A DNA stretch of 40,869 nt from assembly GCA_003155135.1 (NCBI GenBank), contig PMFN01000023.1, positions 49,105 through 89,973 of the forward strand, written 5' to 3'. Made by a program: the position numbers and the translations under genes. Positions 34,201 through 40,869 of the stretch are shown here, one piece after another. Positions within the stretch are counted from its first letter, which is position 1; the number at the start of each line of letters is the position of its first letter. A model generated the notes under the pieces. That model had not been told where the DNA came from. It made no database searches and was given only the letters and a program-made list of their open reading frames with translations. Source of the DNA: Acidimicrobiaceae bacterium. Lineage in GTDB: Bacteria; Actinomycetota; Acidimicrobiia; Acidimicrobiales; RAAP-2.

Positions 34201-34489
34201 AGTGGAAGCACCGATCCGGACGAGGGTCCGGCCTTAACCGAGCCCTCACTTCCCCGTGAAGCAAGGACCGCGTCGCCCCCACGTGGCCATGAATTTGGGC
34301 CAACAATTGCATCCACCTGTCGACGAGGCCTCGAACGTCGTGCCGGGTGATGCCGGCAATGGCCCCGGAGCCGAGAAGGGGAGGCACGTGCGATCGGAGA
34401 CCGATTCGTCGCGTACCAAGCTGCTTACCCGCTTTCGAGGGTTGGCCTCTCGCACTCACCCCGAGCAACCCGAGGCCGACGCGATCCCT

Positions 34490-35686
34490 TCACTTCCGGG
34501 CGTTCACGAGGTCGTCTTCGGGCTCAGGCGATTCTCCCGTCGGCCCCTTTGGTTCGGGTCCCTCGCCCGTCGGCGCCGGCTCACCGGCGGCCGCTGGTGC
34601 GGTCGGTCCGGAATCCCGCCGACGGCGCCAGAGCGCGAACAGCACCCCGAGCAAGGCCAGGAGCACGAGGGCGCCGACGACGATGAGCACGATCACCCAG
34701 ACCGAAGTCCCCTGCGCCGGGATCTGCGCGTAGACGCCCGGCCCGACATGAACGATCTTCGGCGGGGTGGTGATGGCGGGCATGGTGACGGTGCCGATCC
34801 ACGTGGCGTTCAGTCCTGTCCCGTAGGCGAGGATCGCCTCGCAGTCCGCCACCGACCCGAATTCGAGACCCGGTGCATTGACCACGAGCACCGCGCCCCC
34901 CGACGGCAGCACGGTGTCGGATGCCACTGGGAACGTCGTGCGCTTGCTGTTGTCGGTGCAGGTCACTGTCCCGTGGGACTTGAGGAACGTCTGGCCGCCA
35001 TTGTGGATGTGGACGAAGAGGCGGGGCAGCGTCGCGACCGCTCCCGAGGTGATCGTGTCGATCCGGAGGTTCGACGCGAACTGCGAGGGGTCACCGACGT
35101 TCACGGCCACACCCACGCTGACCTCATCGACGATGACCGCCTGCGCCGTCGACCGGCCGTTGGATCCGACGATGACCGGCGGTGGGGCCACCGCCGGCTT
35201 GGCCGTGATCCCGGCAAGGTACTGCCCGGGCCCTGTCCCGGCGGGCACCGTGACGGTGAAGGGCATCACGGTGGTCTCACCCGGGGCCAGGGTGACGGTC
35301 GTCGGGAGGCCGCTGACCCAACATCCGGTACCGACACAAGGCTTGAAGGAGCCGTAGTACGAGCTGCCTGAGTTGACGGCCGTGATGCCGGTGGAGGCGC
35401 TGACCACCAGGGCCAGGGTCTTGGACCCTCGATTGGTGATCACGGCCGTATCAACGGCGGAGTGCCCCGACGCCACCGATTCGGTGAAGTAGGGCCTCGC
35501 CTGGCCGTCGGGCAACTGGGTTGGGGCGACGCCGAACCCGGACTGGCCTCCGATGCCGATGGCACTCGCCGAGGCGATGGGCACCAGGCCCAGCGTCCCG
35601 GCCACCGTCAGGGCCACCCCCGATAGGACGACACAGCGGCGGCGGCGTCTCCCGTCGAGTCGCTTACCTGCCGTGCGGGTCATCAT
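34490..35686 (-). CDS. WxL-interacting protein-like (DUF916-type) membrane-anchored surface protein
   Basis: 398 residues from ATG 35686 behind AGGAGG; the longer open frame upstream is the reverse side of the repeat protein. Arg-rich signal peptide to about residue 41. Residues about 45-190 match the WxLIP/DUF916 pattern: GFGVAPTQLPDGQARPYFTE, a long-strand segment VDTAVITNRGSKTLALVVSA, a Trp before the strand TVTLAPGETTVMPFTVTVPA, and GQYLAGITAKP. A second beta domain follows (about 200-320). One membrane helix (329-353) is followed by RRRR and an acidic, Pro-rich cytoplasmic tail. In Firmicutes such proteins bind WxL proteins and peptidoglycan. It is last in the locus, 86 bases after the giant repeat protein. 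Confidence 0.8.
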   Translation of the reverse strand: MMTRTAGKRLDGRRRRRCVVLSGVALTVAGTLGLVPIASASAIGIGGQSGFGVAPTQLPDGQARPYFTESVASGHSAVDTAVITNRGSKTLALVVSASTGITAVNSGSSYYGSFKPCVGTGCWVSGLPTTVTLAPGETTVMPFTVTVPAGTGPGQYLAGITAKPAVAPPPVIVGSNGRSTAQAVIVDEVSVGVAVNVGDPSQFASNLRIDTITSGAVATLPRLFVHIHNGGQTFLKSHGTVTCTDNSKRTTFPVASDTVLPSGGAVLVVNAPGLEFGSVADCEAILAYGTGLNATWIGTVTMPAITTPPKIVHVGPGVYAQIPAQGTSVWVIVLIVVGALVLLALLGVLFALWRRRRDSGPTAPAAAGEPAPTGEGPEPKGPTGESPEPEDDLVNARK

Positions 35687-35772
35687 CGACCGCCACCTCC
35701 TGAGCACGGACCACTTCGGGCCCCGGCCAACTGTCACACGAGAACTGCTTGCTCGATCACGCCGGCGTGAAG

Positions 35773-38700
35773 TCACGGCCCGGATGCCACCGACACCGTG
35801 ACCGTCGAGGTGTAGGTGCCTGACAGGGCGGTAGCAGGAACGCTCAGCCACCATCCCAGTGGATTCGTCGCAGTGCTCCCTCCGATCACGATGGCGCCGA
35901 GCCCGGTCCCTGCCATTGCCCCGTAGACCTTGACGGGCGTCGGCGAGGAGGCGGCGGTGGTGATGGCCACCGGGTAACCGGAGACCGAGTTCGTAGGCAG
36001 CGTGCACGACGTCACGCAGGTCGCCGTCGGTGCGTTGATCGCGGTGGGTGAGGTGAGGCTGCCGTTGGCTATGAAGGTGCCGGAATTCGACAGGGTGTTG
36101 GCACCATTGGTGAACGTCGTGGCCGAGACCATGATGTTCCACCCGGCGCCACTGCCGGTGCCGTCGTTCACCGTGAACTGCTGGTCAGCGGGCCGCAGGT
36201 CGACCACGCTCTGGAGCGCCCCACTGAGCAGGATTGTCCACGCAAAGGAGGCCGGCGCCGTCAGGCTCAGGGTCCCGGTGGAGATCGTCAGCGACGGGGT
36301 GGCACCCGAATCGACTGACAGGCTCCCGCTCCTGGTGGTGAGGGTTGACGAGTAGCTGCCCCCGGTGGCGGTGTTGGTGAGCCCGTTGATCTGGATCGAC
36401 ACCGCCTGGCCGGCGCTGATGGCTGTGGCAGTGAACGAGAAGGTGAGGAGACCTCCGCTCAGGCTGATGGTCCCGGCGGTTGCCATGGCGGCCGGGGCCA
36501 CGGTGCCGACCGTGGGGCTCCCCGCCGTGCCGGCCGGCACCGTCATGGTGACCGAGGAGAGCGACGAGGTCGAGGCGGTGGTGAATGTGTAGGCATAACT
36601 GACCCCGGTCGCCCCGGCAGTCGTCGACGATGACGACCAGGTCGGGCTTACGAGGACCCCGGGGGTGATCGTGACCGCCGGAGTGAAGCCCGAGTCCACC
36701 GCTGCCCCGCTGTTCTTCGTGACGATCTCGGACGGGTAGCTGCCGGGCGTCGCCGTGTTGGTGAGGCCGTTGATCTGGATCGACACCGCAGTCCCGGAGT
36801 CGAGCGTGTGGTTGGCGGTGAACGAATAGGTCAGGACACCTCCGCTCAGGCTGATGGTCCCCCCGGTCATGCCGGCAGGCGTCACCGTGCCGAGGCTGGC
36901 CGTTCCCGCAGTGCCGGCTGGCACCGTCATGGTCACGGTGCGGATGTTCGTTGCACTCGTGGCGGCGGTGAAGGCATAGACGTAGCTGGCACCGGTCGCG
37001 CCGGCGGTCGATTTGCTGGTGGACCAGGACGCGGCGGTGAGGCTCCCGCCGGTGTTGATCGCCACGGACGCCGTGACGCCGGTGTCGACCGATGCCGACC
37101 CGTTGAGCGTGGACACCGTCGAGGTGTATGTGCCGGCAGTACCCGTGTTGGTGAGTCCTTTGATCTGGATCGACACCGCCGTGCCGCCGGGGATCTGGGC
37201 GGCGGTGAACGAGTAGGTGAGGATGCCCGCGACCAGGACGACACTCGTCCCGGTCGCCATGCTCGAGGGCGTCACGGTCCCGACCGTCGGGCTTCCCGCC
37301 GTGCCGGAGGGCACGGTCATCGTGACCGACGAGAGCGTCGAGGTCGTGGCGGTGGTGAAGTTGTACATGTAACTCACATTGGTCGACGAGGTGACCGTGG
37401 ACGAGGTCGACCAGGCCGGGGCGAAGAGCGTGCCGGCGAAGATCGTCACCGCCGGCGTGACCCCGGAGTCGACTGCCGATGCCCCGTTGTAGGTGATCAA
37501 CGCTGACGAGTAGCGGCCGGCGGTCGGCGTGTTGATCAGACCGTTGATCTGGATCGAGACTGCCTGGCCGGAGTTGAGCGACGAGGCCCCGAAGGAGTAC
37601 GTGAGTAGGGCGCCGGACCGGGCGACGGACCCGCCGCTGATGTTGGAGGGGCTCACTGCACCGACTGTCGGGGCGCCGGTGGTGCCCGGCGGGACCGCCA
37701 TGGTCACCGATGAGACCGACGAGGTCGAACCGACGGAAAAGGTGTAGGTGTAGCTGGCGGCGGCCGAGCCGATCGCCGTCGTGGTGGTCCAGACCGGGCT
37801 GCTCAGTGCGGTTGAGGTGATCGTGACCGCCGGGGTGGCACCCGAGTCCACCGCCGATCCACCGTTCTCGGTGATGATCTCGGATAGGTACCGGCCCGCC
37901 GTCCCGGTGTTGGCCAGGCCGTTGACCTGGATCGAGATGGCGGTGCCGGCACTGACGGCGGTGGCACTGAAGGTATAGGTGAGGGTGCCGGAGGAAGAGG
38001 CCACGCTCCCACCGCTCACCGTGGACGGGGTCACCGAACCGACCGTGGGGCTGCCCCCGGTGCCGGGGGGCACCGTCATGCTGACCGACGACAATGAGGA
38101 CGTGGACGTGGTGGTGAGGGCGTAGGTATAGCTGGCCGACGCACCCGTGGACGTCGCCGACGCCGACCAGGTCGGAGAGAGCAGACCGGTCAGAGTTATC
38201 GTCAGAGCCGGATTGACACCTGAGTCGACCGGAGTGGACCCGTTCTCCGTGGTGGTCATCGTCTTGTAGGTGCCGGCGGTCGGCGTGTTGATGAGCCCGT
38301 TGATCTGGACGGAGACAACCGTGCCGGGGTTGAGGGAGGTGCCGGTGAAGGTGTAGGTGAGGACGCCATTGACGAGGGCGACCGCCCCGCCGTTCGCCAC
38401 GCTGGCCGGGGTCACGATTCCAACGGCCGCGCTCCCGGTCGTGCCGGGGGGCAGCGTCATCCTCACCGTGGACAACGATCCGACAGTGCCCGTGGTGAAG
38501 TCATAGGTGTAGCTGACCCCAGTTGCCGAGACCGTCGTCGTCGAGGCCGACAGACTCGGAGAGGAGAGGGTGCCGGCGGTGAAGATGATCGCCGGGGTGG
38601 TCCCGGAGTCGACTCCCAGGGTGCCGTTCTTGCTGACGATGGACGACGTGTAGGAGCCGGCCGTCCCAGTGTTGCTGAGGCCGTTGATCGTGATCGAGAC

Positions 38701-39474
38701 GGGGGTACCGCTGCTGACCGCCGTCGAGGTGAAGGTGTAGGTGAGTACGGAACCAGAAAGGACGACCGCGCCACCGGTGGCCACGCTGGACGGGGTCACC
38801 GAACCGACCGTGGGGCTTCCCCCGGTGCCCGGGGGCACCGTCATGCTCACCGCGGAGAGGGGCGAGGTGGTGCCCGTCGTCAACCCGTAGCTGTAGGTCA
38901 CTCCTCCCGCCCCGTCAGTGGTCGACGTGGTCGACCACACCGGCGAGATCAGGGCGCCGGCGGTGAACGTCACCGATCCGCTCACCCCCGAGTCGACGAC
39001 CGTTCCCCCGTTCTTGGTGGTGACGGTCGACGTGTAGTTGCCGGCGGTCGGCGTGTTGGTGATCCCGGTGATCTGGATCGAGACGGGGGTGCCGGAGTTG
39101 AGCGACGTCGAGCTGCGCGAGTACGTGAGGACCCCGCTCGCCAATCCGACCGTCCCCCCGCTGAAATTCGAGGGGGTCACGGTCCCGACCGCCGGAGCGC
39201 CACCGGTTGCGGTTGGCACGGTCATCGTCACCGACGAGACCGCGGAGGTCGAGCTGGTGGTGAAGGTGTAGGTGTAGGTGACGGCGGTGGCCGAGGCCGT
39301 GTTCGAGGAGGTTGACCACGTCGGGGCGAGGGCCGCCGCGTTCGCAGACGGTGCGCCCGCGATCCACAGCGGGGTCAGCCCGAGTACCAGGGCGATCCCG
39401 GCCGCCGCCCTGAGGGCGGGGTGCGACCGGGCACGGACGGTCAGAAGCCGGGTGGCGATCGTCCACGCCTTCAA
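35773..39474 (-). CDS. Giant secreted repeat protein with C-terminal WxL-like domain
   Basis: 1233 residues. The start codon is TTG at 39474 with a weak AGG upstream; the following 48 residues are a long signal peptide (ALRAAAGIALVLGLTPLWIA, then SANA). Residues about 49-1068 form eight tandem beta-rich repeats of ~127 residues. Each opens with LxSPxWSxSxT, continues LSSVTMTVPxGTxGxPTVG, then LTYSFTA and VSIQINGLTNTxTAG, and ends VDSGxTPAVTI. Residues 1069-1233 are a WxL-like domain with LRPADQQFTVNDGTG, GAGWNIMVSATTFTN and an AGTYTS-type ending, nearly the same layout as the whole mature 39657-40355 protein. No sortase motif or membrane anchor. Likely an exported adhesin or stalk held to peptidoglycan through the WxL-like end. 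Confidence 0.85.
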   Translation of the reverse strand: MKAWTIATRLLTVRARSHPALRAAAGIALVLGLTPLWIAGAPSANAAALAPTWSTSSNTASATAVTYTYTFTTSSTSAVSSVTMTVPTATGGAPAVGTVTPSNFSGGTVGLASGVLTYSRSSTSLNSGTPVSIQITGITNTPTAGNYTSTVTTKNGGTVVDSGVSGSVTFTAGALISPVWSTTSTTDGAGGVTYSYGLTTGTTSPLSAVSMTVPPGTGGSPTVGSVTPSSVATGGAVVLSGSVLTYTFTSTAVSSGTPVSITINGLSNTGTAGSYTSSIVSKNGTLGVDSGTTPAIIFTAGTLSSPSLSASTTTVSATGVSYTYDFTTGTVGSLSTVRMTLPPGTTGSAAVGIVTPASVANGGAVALVNGVLTYTFTGTSLNPGTVVSVQINGLINTPTAGTYKTMTTTENGSTPVDSGVNPALTITLTGLLSPTWSASATSTGASASYTYALTTTSTSSLSSVSMTVPPGTGGSPTVGSVTPSTVSGGSVASSSGTLTYTFSATAVSAGTAISIQVNGLANTGTAGRYLSEIITENGGSAVDSGATPAVTITSTALSSPVWTTTTAIGSAAASYTYTFSVGSTSSVSSVTMAVPPGTTGAPTVGAVSPSNISGGSVARSGALLTYSFGASSLNSGQAVSIQINGLINTPTAGRYSSALITYNGASAVDSGVTPAVTIFAGTLFAPAWSTSSTVTSSTNVSYMYNFTTATTSTLSSVTMTVPSGTAGSPTVGTVTPSSMATGTSVVLVAGILTYSFTAAQIPGGTAVSIQIKGLTNTGTAGTYTSTVSTLNGSASVDTGVTASVAINTGGSLTAASWSTSKSTAGATGASYVYAFTAATSATNIRTVTMTVPAGTAGTASLGTVTPAGMTGGTISLSGGVLTYSFTANHTLDSGTAVSIQINGLTNTATPGSYPSEIVTKNSGAAVDSGFTPAVTITPGVLVSPTWSSSSTTAGATGVSYAYTFTTASTSSLSSVTMTVPAGTAGSPTVGTVAPAAMATAGTISLSGGLLTFSFTATAISAGQAVSIQINGLTNTATGGSYSSTLTTRSGSLSVDSGATPSLTISTGTLSLTAPASFAWTILLSGALQSVVDLRPADQQFTVNDGTGSGAGWNIMVSATTFTNGANTLSNSGTFIANGSLTSPTAINAPTATCVTSCTLPTNSVSGYPVAITTAASSPTPVKVYGAMAGTGLGAIVIGGSTATNPLGWWLSVPATALSGTYTSTVTVSVASGP
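36271..39330 (-). repeat. Eight tandem coding repeats, period 378-390 bp
   Basis: The landmark GTTGATCTGGATCGA recurs, with small changes, at 36385, 36769, 37159, 37543, 37921, 38299, 38683 and 39067. The steps are 384, 390, 384, 378, 378, 384 and 384 bases, all multiples of six. The copies have diverged in DNA yet keep frame and protein pattern, so they were duplicated some time ago and are under selection. Such arrays often change copy number by recombination. Confidence 0.85.
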
Positions 39475-39590
39475 CGCGACCTCATGATCAGTCCCCGCGG
39501 TGCGGGTACCACCATGTCCAGCGAGTCAGCGGATCGTTCCGCCGATTCCGGAATTCACTTTGTGGGCGACAAGCAGACAATCCGAGCGCG

Positions 39591-39625
39591 CCGAGGCCAG
39601 CCGATCGGAGATCGGCTGGCCTCGG
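39591..39625 (-). terminator. Strong hairpin downstream of the small WxL-like gene
   Basis: CCGAGGCCAGCCGAT (39591-39605) pairs perfectly with ATCGGCTGGCCTCGG (39611-39625) across a five-base loop, a 15-bp GC-rich stem 31 bases after the stop at 39657. There is no T-run on the minus strand. It may be a U-tail-less actinobacterial terminator or an mRNA-stabilising stem that sets different levels for the small and the giant WxL protein. Confidence 0.65.
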
Positions 39626-39656
39626 GGAAGTCGGGGGCGGCAATGGGAGCAAGGGG

Positions 39657-40355
39657 TTACGGCCCGGAGCTAATGGTCGCCGTCAGGTTCGAAACGTAGC
39701 TGCCGGCCAAGGCCGTCCCCGGGACGTTCAGCCACCAGCCGAGCGGGGCCGCCGAGGTGCTCCCACCCAGTTGGACATTTCCGACTCCGGTCCCCGGGAT
39801 CGCATCGCCGAGGATGGTCGTAACTGCGCCCGTGGGCGACGTGGGGATCTGCAGGGGGTAGGTGACGGCGCCACTCGGGACGGGCAGGGTGCACGTGTTG
39901 AGCACCACGCAGCTGATCGTCGGGATGGTGGGACTCGTGGGCGACGTGACGCTGCCGGTCACCGAGAAGGTCCCGACATCGGGCAAGGTGTTGTTCGTGG
40001 TGTAGGCGCTGTTGGTGAACGTGGTTGCGGTCACCGAGACCCGCCATCCCGCTTGGGTCCCGCTGGCGTCGTCGACCGTCGCCACCTGGTCGCCCGGCCT
40101 CGTGTCGACCACACTTTGGCCCAGACCGTTCAACAGGGAGGTCCACGCCAGCGAGGCCGGCGTGGTGAACGTCAAATTGCCGGGCGTGACGGTGAGCGTG
40201 CCGGTGGCCGTACAGGTTGAGATATTGGGAGTGCCGCATGCAGTTGCACCTGCGGGGCCCGACGAGAGCGCGATCGATGCACCCGTCATTCCTGCAATGA
40301 GCGCGAACGAAGCCCCTGCGACCACCATGTTCCGGGAACGCAATATATTCCTCAT
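39657..40355 (-). CDS. Secreted WxL-like domain protein
   Basis: 232 residues from ATG 40355, with AAAGGGG nine bases upstream; an extra 17 codons of open frame upstream lack a signal-peptide start. Signal peptide to about residue 37 (VVAGASFALIAGMTGASIAL). The mature protein is a single domain: LTFTTPASLAWTSLL, QSVVDTRPGDQVATVDDASG, QAGWRVSVTATTFTN, paired cysteines (CVVLNTC), PLGWWLNVPGTALAGSYVSN and the end TISSGP. The layout matches WxL domains, where G-x-GWxL-V precedes an AGxYxSxITWxL end, but both Trp-x-Leu motifs are altered (WRV; distal W lost). It is a paralogue of the giant protein's C-terminus. Likely bound to the cell wall without covalent anchoring. Confidence 0.8.
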   Translation of the reverse strand: MRNILRSRNMVVAGASFALIAGMTGASIALSSGPAGATACGTPNISTCTATGTLTVTPGNLTFTTPASLAWTSLLNGLGQSVVDTRPGDQVATVDDASGTQAGWRVSVTATTFTNSAYTTNNTLPDVGTFSVTGSVTSPTSPTIPTISCVVLNTCTLPVPSGAVTYPLQIPTSPTGAVTTILGDAIPGTGVGNVQLGGSTSAAPLGWWLNVPGTALAGSYVSNLTATISSGP

Positions 40356-40556
40356 GGTTAATGCCCCTTTCTGCACCAAAGCTTGTCGCTCGATCGGGGA
40401 CGCCAATAGGGCCGAAGGTCCTCACACCTCCCACTCGGGGGTTTGCGTGTCCTCGCGACGAGACTGGGGTCTGACCAGCACCGACACCAAGACGACGGTC
40501 TCGCCGTGGGACTCTGGTTCCTCTTCCCGGACCGGGACGCAAGTTCCCCTTTCGGC
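40356..40556 (-). promoter_or_regulatory. GC-rich leader of the WxL-like gene with several short hairpins
   Basis: About 200 bases lie between the upstream terminator and the gene start. Inverted repeats include TCCCGG-T-CCGGGA (40525-40537), GGTC-T-GACC (40468-40476) and CTCG-CGA-CGAG (40452-40462). The minus strand also has GGACACGCAAACCCCC, faintly like part of a GEMM (c-di-GMP) riboswitch core, but I cannot build the full fold. The promoter must lie here. Treat this as a candidate structured leader only. Confidence 0.35.
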
Positions 40557-40581
40557 AAAAACGGCGCGATCCTTGCGCCGT
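40557..40581 (-). terminator. Intrinsic terminator after the ANTAR gene
   Basis: On the minus strand ACGGCGC (complement of 40575-40581) pairs with GCGCCGT (complement of 40561-40567) around a seven-base loop, followed by TTTT (40557-40560). It begins five bases after the stop codon of the ANTAR gene. A classic short GC stem plus T-run. Confidence 0.8.
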
Positions 40582-40585
40582 GCCA

Positions 40586-40869
40586 TTAAATTCTTTTTGA
40601 GTCCGGGGGGTGCCCGGCAATATCCCGGAGCTTCTCGCGATGGGAGGCCCGGGCGACGGGCTGGATCGCCTCCTCGGGGCTTTGTCTGCCGCCAGCCATT
40701 TGGATGCCGACGGCGTAGTCGATGGTGGCTCGGGCGCGCATGGCCTCGGTCAGCCTCCGGGCATCCCCGTACACCTGAGCGTTGGCCAGAACGATGGCGG
40801 CTCGGCGGGCGAAGACGGCGATCCGTCTCGCGCAGTCTGGGCCAGCCCGACCATCTCGGACAGCCCAGG
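40586..40869 (-). CDS. GAF-ANTAR type regulator, C-terminal end (partial)
   Basis: 93 codons are visible; the N-terminus is beyond the window. RRAAIVLANAQVY is the closing helix of a GAF domain. It leads straight into an ANTAR domain: LTEAMRARATIDYAVGIQMA, GGRQSPEEAIQ and RASHREKLRDIAG. ANTAR domains bind paired-hairpin RNAs and prevent transcription termination in response to a signal. Compared with the usual ending (RASxxxNxKLRDVA) two residues are missing between RASHRE and KLRD, in frame. It is followed at once by an intrinsic terminator and then the WxL locus on the same strand. Confidence 0.8.
   Translation of the reverse strand, partial: WAVRDGRAGPDCARRIAVFARRAAIVLANAQVYGDARRLTEAMRARATIDYAVGIQMAGGRQSPEEAIQPVARASHREKLRDIAGHPPDSKRI

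Noticed and set aside
36271-39330. Regular DNA repeats as a possible CRISPR array
   Set aside because: The period is about 384 bases, repeats are protein-coding throughout and diverged, and there are no short identical repeats with unique spacers. No cas genes are present.
40356-40556. A c-di-GMP (GEMM) riboswitch in the WxL leader
   Set aside because: Only a short ACGCAAA-like stretch fits; the paired P1b/P2/P3 layout and GNRA-receptor pair could not be assembled, so I list the region only as a candidate leader.

Overview
The window comes from a high-GC actinobacterium. Supporting signs are many GTG/TTG starts with 4-base stop/start overlaps, an F420-type luciferase-like oxidoreductase, two Caa3-type CtaG oxidase assembly proteins, a GH65/beta-phosphoglucomutase pair of mycobacterial type, and an ANTAR protein. 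The combination fits a free-living, aerobic member of the Acidimicrobiia or a neighbouring class; I cannot place it more closely from sequence alone.

Layout. 1-4255: small regulator/enzyme modules. These are the 3' end of an SRPBCC protein, a frame-broken TetR gene divergent from an intact NAD-binding epimerase-like gene, an IS5-type scrap, and an SRPBCC + luciferase-like pair divergent from an HxlR regulator. 4633-9080: a MarR-ClC (CBS/TrkA_C) operon and a Ca2+/cation antiporter. 9357-13629: tRNA-Ala, the glucuronate genes uxaC-uxuB, and a convergent LarA-family gene. 13679-18652: a minus-strand operon for respiratory oxidase assembly (membrane-SCO fusion, secreted protein, two CtaG proteins), running on into the LarA-like gene. 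18821-22904: a FUSC-type membrane protein, an SGNH-hydrolase lipoprotein and an acyl-CoA thioesterase. 22947-24058: tRNA-Ile, one small unknown gene and an IS3-type remnant. 24059-33325: a minus-strand block with phosphoketolase, type IIIA H+-ATPase, PPK2, a broken beta-phosphoglucomutase and an intact GH65 phosphorylase. 34012-34200: a scrap of an ArdC-like metallopeptidase. 34490-40355: a cell-surface locus with a WxL-like protein, a 1233-residue protein of eight ~127-residue repeats ending in the same WxL-like domain, and a membrane-anchored DUF916-type WxL-interacting protein. The right edge holds the C-terminus of a GAF-ANTAR type regulator, closed by an intrinsic terminator.

How it fits together. 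UxaC and UxuB turn glucuronate into mannonate. No mannonate dehydratase is visible, but a LarA homologue (a family that includes D-gluconate 2-epimerases) lies next door, suggesting a mannonate-to-gluconate exit. The SCO/CtaG operon would load copper into a caa3-type oxidase. Phosphoketolase, PPK2, the proton pump and GH65 form an energy and carbon module. The most interesting part is the WxL-like locus: WxL systems are best known from Firmicutes, and here all three parts (small WxL protein, giant repeat adhesin, DUF916 partner) sit together in an actinobacterial setting behind a ~200-base leader.

At least five degraded genes (TetR, IS5, IS3, beta-phosphoglucomutase, ArdC-like) lie between long intact genes. 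This points to real gene decay at insertion-prone spots rather than poor sequence.
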